Source of the DNA: Leptospira sp.
GTDB taxonomy: Bacteria; Spirochaetota; Leptospiria; Leptospirales; Leptospiraceae
Reading direction: 5' to 3'
Length of the DNA: 8,913 nucleotides
Assembly (NCBI GenBank): GCA_025457985.1
Contig: JALOTI010000051.1
Span: 1-8,913, forward strand
Below the pieces are notes generated by a model. That model saw only the letters and a list, made by a program, of their open reading frames with translations. It was not told where the DNA came from and ran no database searches. Every line of letters begins with the position of its first letter. Position 1 is the first letter of the stretch. A program made the position numbers and the translations under genes. Of this stretch, positions 5,563 through 8,913 are shown one piece after another.

Positions 5563-5925
5563 ATGAAAACGAATCAAATTGTGTATTGGGCATCTACAGG
5601 TATTTTTGCTTTCCTTATGGGTTTCAGTGGAGCAAATTCCTTCTCCAATCCAGAGGTTATTGAAGGATTTCGACACTTAGGATTTCCGGATTACTTCCGT
5701 ATGGAGTTAGGAACTGCGAAAATCCTTGGTGCAATTGTTCTCTTGGTGCCTCAATTTGGAAGGCGGTTAAAGGAATGGGCGTATGCTGGTTTTGGTATTA
5801 CCTTATTTTCAGCATCCCTCGCACATACAGTCTCGGGTGATCCAATTGAAAAGACAATTGCTCCGATTGTGATTTTTGGAATTTTAGCTCTTTCTTATGT
5901 CTATTCTCTGAAGAGACAGGCATAG
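5563..5925 (+). CDS. DoxX-like family integral membrane protein
   Basis: This 120-residue protein has four predicted membrane helices (about 7-24, 48-64, 71-90, 98-115). It carries the DoxX-like (DoxX_2) pattern: FRHLGFPDYFRMELG, then KILGAIVLLVP, KEWAYAGFGI and SASLAHTVSGD. Members sit in the cytoplasmic membrane and are often adjacent to HxlR or MarR regulators; some are linked to oxidative or thiol stress, but the biochemical role here is unknown. The frame also contains an ATG at 5515, but that lies inside the operator repeats. The ATG at 5563 has AAGG 6 nt upstream and gives the normal family N-terminus. The gene converges with the glycosyltransferase gene, leaving two bases between stop codons. 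Confidence 0.88.
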   Translation: MKTNQIVYWASTGIFAFLMGFSGANSFSNPEVIEGFRHLGFPDYFRMELGTAKILGAIVLLVPQFGRRLKEWAYAGFGITLFSASLAHTVSGDPIEKTIAPIVIFGILALSYVYSLKRQA

Positions 5926-5927
5926 AG

Positions 5928-7070
5928 TTATAACGATTGTGTAAGGATTGTTTCTCGATAGAAAGAATCCAGTTTTTGAATCGCAGACGCCCAAAGAAAC
6001 CGTTTGCGATTCAATTTTCCGCGTTGGACGAGATTCCTTTGTAACTTTGGGTTGTTAAGTAAATTCAACAGCCTTTCTTGGAAGTCCGCTTTGTTTCTAG
6101 GATCAAAATACTCTGCAGTACCTTCTAATATTTCGGTCATAACACTTACATTGGAAGATAGGACGGGTGTTTCCGTTGCCTGAGCTTCCAAGATAGGAAA
6201 TCCAAATCCTTCATATAACGAGGCATACAAAAAGATTTTTGCCCCTGCGTATGCAAGAGGTAGTTTGGAATAGGGAACATGGGACAAAAAAAATATCTTG
6301 TTCGGAAAGCGTTTCTGGAATTCCAAAAGTTCGAAGGGAATTTCTTTACCAATGCCACCAATCACGAGAGGGAGTTTTAATTTTTTGTCTGACCAAATTT
6401 CCTCAAGTGAGGAGAGCAAAAATGGAAAGTTTTTATGCGCCTTTCCAATTCCAACAGTGAATAAGTATTCCTTTGGTAAATGGAACTGTCTTCGAAATGA
6501 ATCTATATCTTTTGCCGTTTGCTTCCTAAAAGATCTATCATCGATACCGTTGTAAATAACCGTTACTTTTTCTTTTCTCACAGCAAACGTACTTACTAAA
6601 TCTTGTTTGGTGAACTCTGAGACGGTAATAATTTTTTTAGCAAAAGATCGTATCAATCTGAAAATAATATTCAGGTAAATTCTTTTTGCGAGAGAGCCAT
6701 GAGCTGATTTAAAATGAAATGGAATCAAATCATGAATGGTTACGATTGATTTTCGCAAATAAGGAAGGGGAATATTAAAATGTGGTATATCAAGGATGTC
6801 CATTTTTTTCATCTCTGGATGTCCTTTCAGTTCTTTGAATGAGTATATGGGAGCGGTGTAACAAATAATATTGGCGTGAGTTGGAATTTCGTACTTTTGT
6901 ATTGTATCTGGATCACCAAAAATTGTGAGTGATGCCAAAGAGTTTGGAATAGGCCAATATTTTAGAATGTGTTGGATCCTAATTCCTATTCCAGAATTCT
7001 CTATCATTCGGGCGTCATAACCTATCTTGATCGGCATGAGTTTGGCTATCCTTTTTGAATCTTTGCTCAT
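5928..7070 (-). CDS. glycosyltransferase family 4 (GT-B fold)
   Basis: This 380-residue GT4 enzyme transfers a sugar from a nucleotide-sugar donor, probably to a cell-surface polysaccharide or lipopolysaccharide intermediate. The N-terminal domain has IGYDARMIENSGIGIRI (16-32, the acceptor-side glycine loop) and the conserved TIHDLIPF (111-118). The C-terminal donor domain has FTVGIGKAHKNFPFLL (204-219) and the EX7E motif EGFGFPILE (Glu287, Glu295). No membrane helix or signal peptide is visible. The specific sugar and acceptor cannot be read from the sequence. An in-frame ATG at 7037 (MPIKIGYDAR) is a credible alternative start: it is closer to the family N-terminus and has AAAAAGGA about 11 nt upstream. 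The outer ATG at 7070 lacks a Shine-Dalgarno. The gene stands alone, divergent from folE. Confidence 0.88.
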   Translation of the reverse strand: MSKDSKRIAKLMPIKIGYDARMIENSGIGIRIQHILKYWPIPNSLASLTIFGDPDTIQKYEIPTHANIICYTAPIYSFKELKGHPEMKKMDILDIPHFNIPLPYLRKSIVTIHDLIPFHFKSAHGSLAKRIYLNIIFRLIRSFAKKIITVSEFTKQDLVSTFAVRKEKVTVIYNGIDDRSFRKQTAKDIDSFRRQFHLPKEYLFTVGIGKAHKNFPFLLSSLEEIWSDKKLKLPLVIGGIGKEIPFELLEFQKRFPNKIFFLSHVPYSKLPLAYAGAKIFLYASLYEGFGFPILEAQATETPVLSSNVSVMTEILEGTAEYFDPRNKADFQERLLNLLNNPKLQRNLVQRGKLNRKRFLWASAIQKLDSFYRETILTQSL

Positions 7071-7213
7071 TAAGATATGGGCATTTCAAATTTTTGAAAA
7101 AAGAAAATGTTCGCTCCGAATCCTAACAAATTCTAGTCAAATTAACAGTGATATTTCTGCATTCAGATTTTAAGAAGCCTCAAGCCTCATTTGCATCGCA
7201 GTAAGGACTCCCA

Positions 7214-7765
7214 ATGGAAGAACTAATAGAACAAATTTTGAAACAAATTGGAGAAGATCCAAACCGCGAAGGTCTTGTAAAAACTCCTAACCGCGTTAAA
7301 AAAGCTTATGATTTTCTTACGAGCGGATACAAGGCTGATATTTCCGCCCTCGTGAATGGAGCTATTTTTGAAGAAAATACTACAGGAATGGTTCTTGTCA
7401 GGGACATAGAGTTGTATTCTCTCTGTGAGCACCATCTACTGCCATTTTACGGTCGGGCTCATGTCGCTTACATACCCAACAAAAAAATTATTGGTATCAG
7501 TAAAATCCCAAGGATCGTAGACGTCTTTGCTCGACGATTGCAGGTCCAAGAAAGGTTAACGGATCAAATAGCTCAGGCGATACAAGAAACACTAGATCCA
7601 CTAGGAGTTGGTGTTGTAATTAAAGCTAAACACCTTTGTATGATGATGCGAGGAGTGGAAAAACAAAACTCTGAATTGTTCACTTCAAGCCTTCTAGGGC
7701 TATTTAAAACTGATTCAACGACAAGAAGTGAATTTTTAGATTTGATTCGAACCGGATCTCATTAA
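7214..7765 (+). CDS. folE: GTP cyclohydrolase I
   Basis: FolE converts GTP to 7,8-dihydroneopterin triphosphate, the first step to tetrahydrofolate (and to tetrahydrobiopterin or queuosine-type products via branches). The 183-residue protein is of normal length and complete. It has the N-terminal [15 protein letters not shown] (18-32), the zinc-binding [18 protein letters not shown] (71-88; Cys71, His74), [24 protein letters not shown] (93-116) and [14 protein letters not shown] (140-153; Cys142, Arg146). All zinc and active-site residues are present; no missing part. The ATG has AAGGA 7 nt upstream. No folate-pathway neighbours are in the window, and a hairpin follows the stop codon. Confidence 0.96.
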   Translation: MEELIEQILKQIGEDPNREGLVKTPNRVKKAYDFLTSGYKADISALVNGAIFEENTTGMVLVRDIELYSLCEHHLLPFYGRAHVAYIPNKKIIGISKIPRIVDVFARRLQVQERLTDQIAQAIQETLDPLGVGVVIKAKHLCMMMRGVEKQNSELFTSSLLGLFKTDSTTRSEFLDLIRTGSH

Positions 7766-7772
7766 GTTCCAG

Positions 7773-7822
7773 TATCTGCCAAGTCTCTACCAGATGAGGC
7801 AGATAAAATACTCTCTTTTTTT
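7773..7822 (+). terminator. hairpin with downstream T-run after folE
   Basis: TATCTGCC (7773-7780) pairs perfectly with GGCAGATA (7798-7805); inside, TCT and AGA can add three pairs beyond a 3x3 internal loop. A run of seven T follows at 7816-7822, ten bases after the stem, so it is at best an imperfect intrinsic terminator for folE. It lies 60-110 bp before acs and could also act in its 5' leader. Confidence 0.4.
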
Positions 7823-7881
7823 GGAATCTTTACTGGACTTTTTGCGAGGTTGGGACATGATCTTGTCTCTAGAGGTTTGGT

Positions 7882-8859
7882 ATGCCAAAGGAAAGAATCG
7901 TCCCTCCATCAAAAGATTTTGTTAAACTAGCTAATGTTAGCCTAAAAGAATATAAAACTAAGTATAAATTATCTATCGAAAAGCCAGAGAAGTTCTGGGC
8001 GGAACAAGCAAAACGACTTACTTGGTTTCAAAAATGGAAAAAAGTTCTAAAACATGATTTTCCAAAAGCAAAGGTAGAATGGTTTTTAGGTGGAAAATTG
8101 AATGTATCTTACAATTGTATTGATAGACATCTTAGTTCACCTATTAAGAATAAGGCGGCACTTATTTGGGAAGGTGACAATCCTGATGAATCTAGAGTTC
8201 TTACCTATCAAGATCTTTATAGGGAAGTAAACCACTGTGCGAATGTTTTAAAAAAACTGGGAGTTAAAAAGGGCGATCGAGTACTGATCTACCTCCCGAT
8301 GATTCCAGAACTCGCAATTTCCGCTTTAGCTTGTACTCGCATTGGAGCTGTCCACTCTGTTGTTTTTGGAGGTTTTTCGCCGGAGGCCTTGCTTGGCCGT
8401 ATCGAAGATTGTAAACCTTCACTGGTCATTACGGCGGATGGTGGTTTCCGAGGTGGTAAGCCAATTGAATTAAAAAAGAATGTAGATGTTGCAATTTCCC
8501 AATCAAAAATATCGATTAAGAATGTATTAGTTGTTCGTCGGACAGGAGACGAGGCATCTTTAAATTGGAAAGAAGGAAGGGATCATTGGTACCATTACAT
8601 GATGAAAGATCCCGAAATAAAAAAAGATTGTCCTCCAGTTCCAATGGACTCCGAAGATCCCATGTTTATTCTATATACATCTGGTTCCACTGGCAAACCT
8701 AAGGGTGTTCTTCATACTACCGCCGGATATCTGTTAGGTGCAAATTTAACTTTTGCAACCATTTTTGATTACAAAGAAACAGATACGTATTGGTGTACGG
8801 CAGATATAGCGGTGAATCTTGTTGTTTTAGTTAGCCAGGTTACAACCAAATCTCTTTAA
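7882..8859 (+). pseudogene. acs: acetyl-CoA synthetase, N-terminal half, disrupted near residue 309
   Basis: Acetyl-CoA synthetase (AMP-forming) makes acetyl-CoA from acetate, ATP and CoA. The first 309 residues are well conserved: FWAEQAKRLTWF (38-49), WFLGGKLNVSYNCIDRHL (67-84), HSVVFGGFSPEAL (158-170), CoA-site ADGGFRGGK (185-193), the adenylation P-loop YTSGSTGKPKG (265-275) and YWCTADI (303-309). At about base 8809 the expected GWVTGHSY continuation is replaced by unrelated residues and a stop at 8857-8859. The other frames do not restore homology, so this is not a simple frameshift. Full-length Acs is about 650 residues, so the adenylation core and C-terminal domain are missing and the product would be inactive. 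The ATG has AGAGG 6 nt upstream. Confidence 0.85.
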
Positions 8860-8913
8860 TGATGGGATGAATGTCAGACTGGCTTGGATTACGAAGTACT
8901 TGACTGCAAATCA
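8809..8913. other. foreign-looking sequence after the acs junction
   Basis: About 105 bases with no Acs homology in any frame. Short frames stay open to the window edge: plus from ATG 8867, minus ending at 8827 and at 8840. They could be the end of an insertion-sequence gene, but none is recognisable. No terminal inverted repeat can be tested because only one side is visible. Confidence 0.45.

Noticed and set aside
7175..7190. GCCTCAA/GCCTCAT tandem 7-mer before folE
   Set aside because: Only two short copies, not palindromic; likely chance, and I see no known riboswitch in the 7071-7213 gap.
7793..7927. Small plus-strand frame MRQIKYSLF... between folE and acs
   Set aside because: It has no Shine-Dalgarno, starts inside the hairpin and runs into acs in the wrong frame; no support as a gene.
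8827..8860. Possible integron attC-like or insertion-sequence end (GTTAGCC, GGTTACAAC)
   Set aside because: The bases do not fit the GTTRRRY core and no paired site or terminal repeat is visible.

Overview
The window looks like chromosome of a low-GC spirochaete, most likely a Leptospira. This rests on base composition, the gene families and my general familiarity with Leptospira-like proteins; no search was run, so the genus is an inference. Apart from the right edge it is dense chromosomal sequence with no recognisable phage, CRISPR or plasmid genes.

Left block (1-1042, minus strand). One strong promoter (1015-1042) reads leftward through tRNA-Ser(UGA), tRNA-Ser(GCU), a small membrane-protein gene, tRNA-Arg(ACG) and the start of tadA, the deaminase that converts A34 of tRNA-Arg(ACG) to inosine. 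The membrane-protein gene runs 16 sense codons plus its stop into the tRNA-Arg. The only usable tadA start (TTG) lies one base beyond the tRNA 3' end. Enzyme and substrate thus share a transcript in which tRNA maturation would cut one message and release the other almost leaderless. This is the most unusual feature of the window.

Middle block. A RlmD/TrmA-type rRNA uracil-5 methyltransferase (1071-2222, plus) converges on a leftward run at 5404-2217: an HxlR-family regulator, a Bfd-like [2Fe-2S] protein, a WbuC-type cupin, a lipoprotein esterase, an epoxide-hydrolase-like protein with Asn at the nucleophile position, and a DUF2892 membrane protein. Bfd to the epoxide-hydrolase-like gene overlap by 26, 4 and 20 nt. 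A near-consensus Fur-type palindrome sits directly upstream of the Bfd-like gene, suggesting iron control of that cassette. The HxlR gene is divergent from a DoxX-like membrane gene, and two 18-bp tandem repeats with palindromic cores in between are probable HxlR operators.

Right block. A GT4 glycosyltransferase (minus) converges on the doxX gene. It is divergent from folE (GTP cyclohydrolase I), which is followed by a hairpin and then an acetyl-CoA synthetase gene. The synthetase is intact up to about residue 309, where homology stops abruptly and unrelated sequence runs to the window edge. This is an insertion, a rearrangement or an assembly join.
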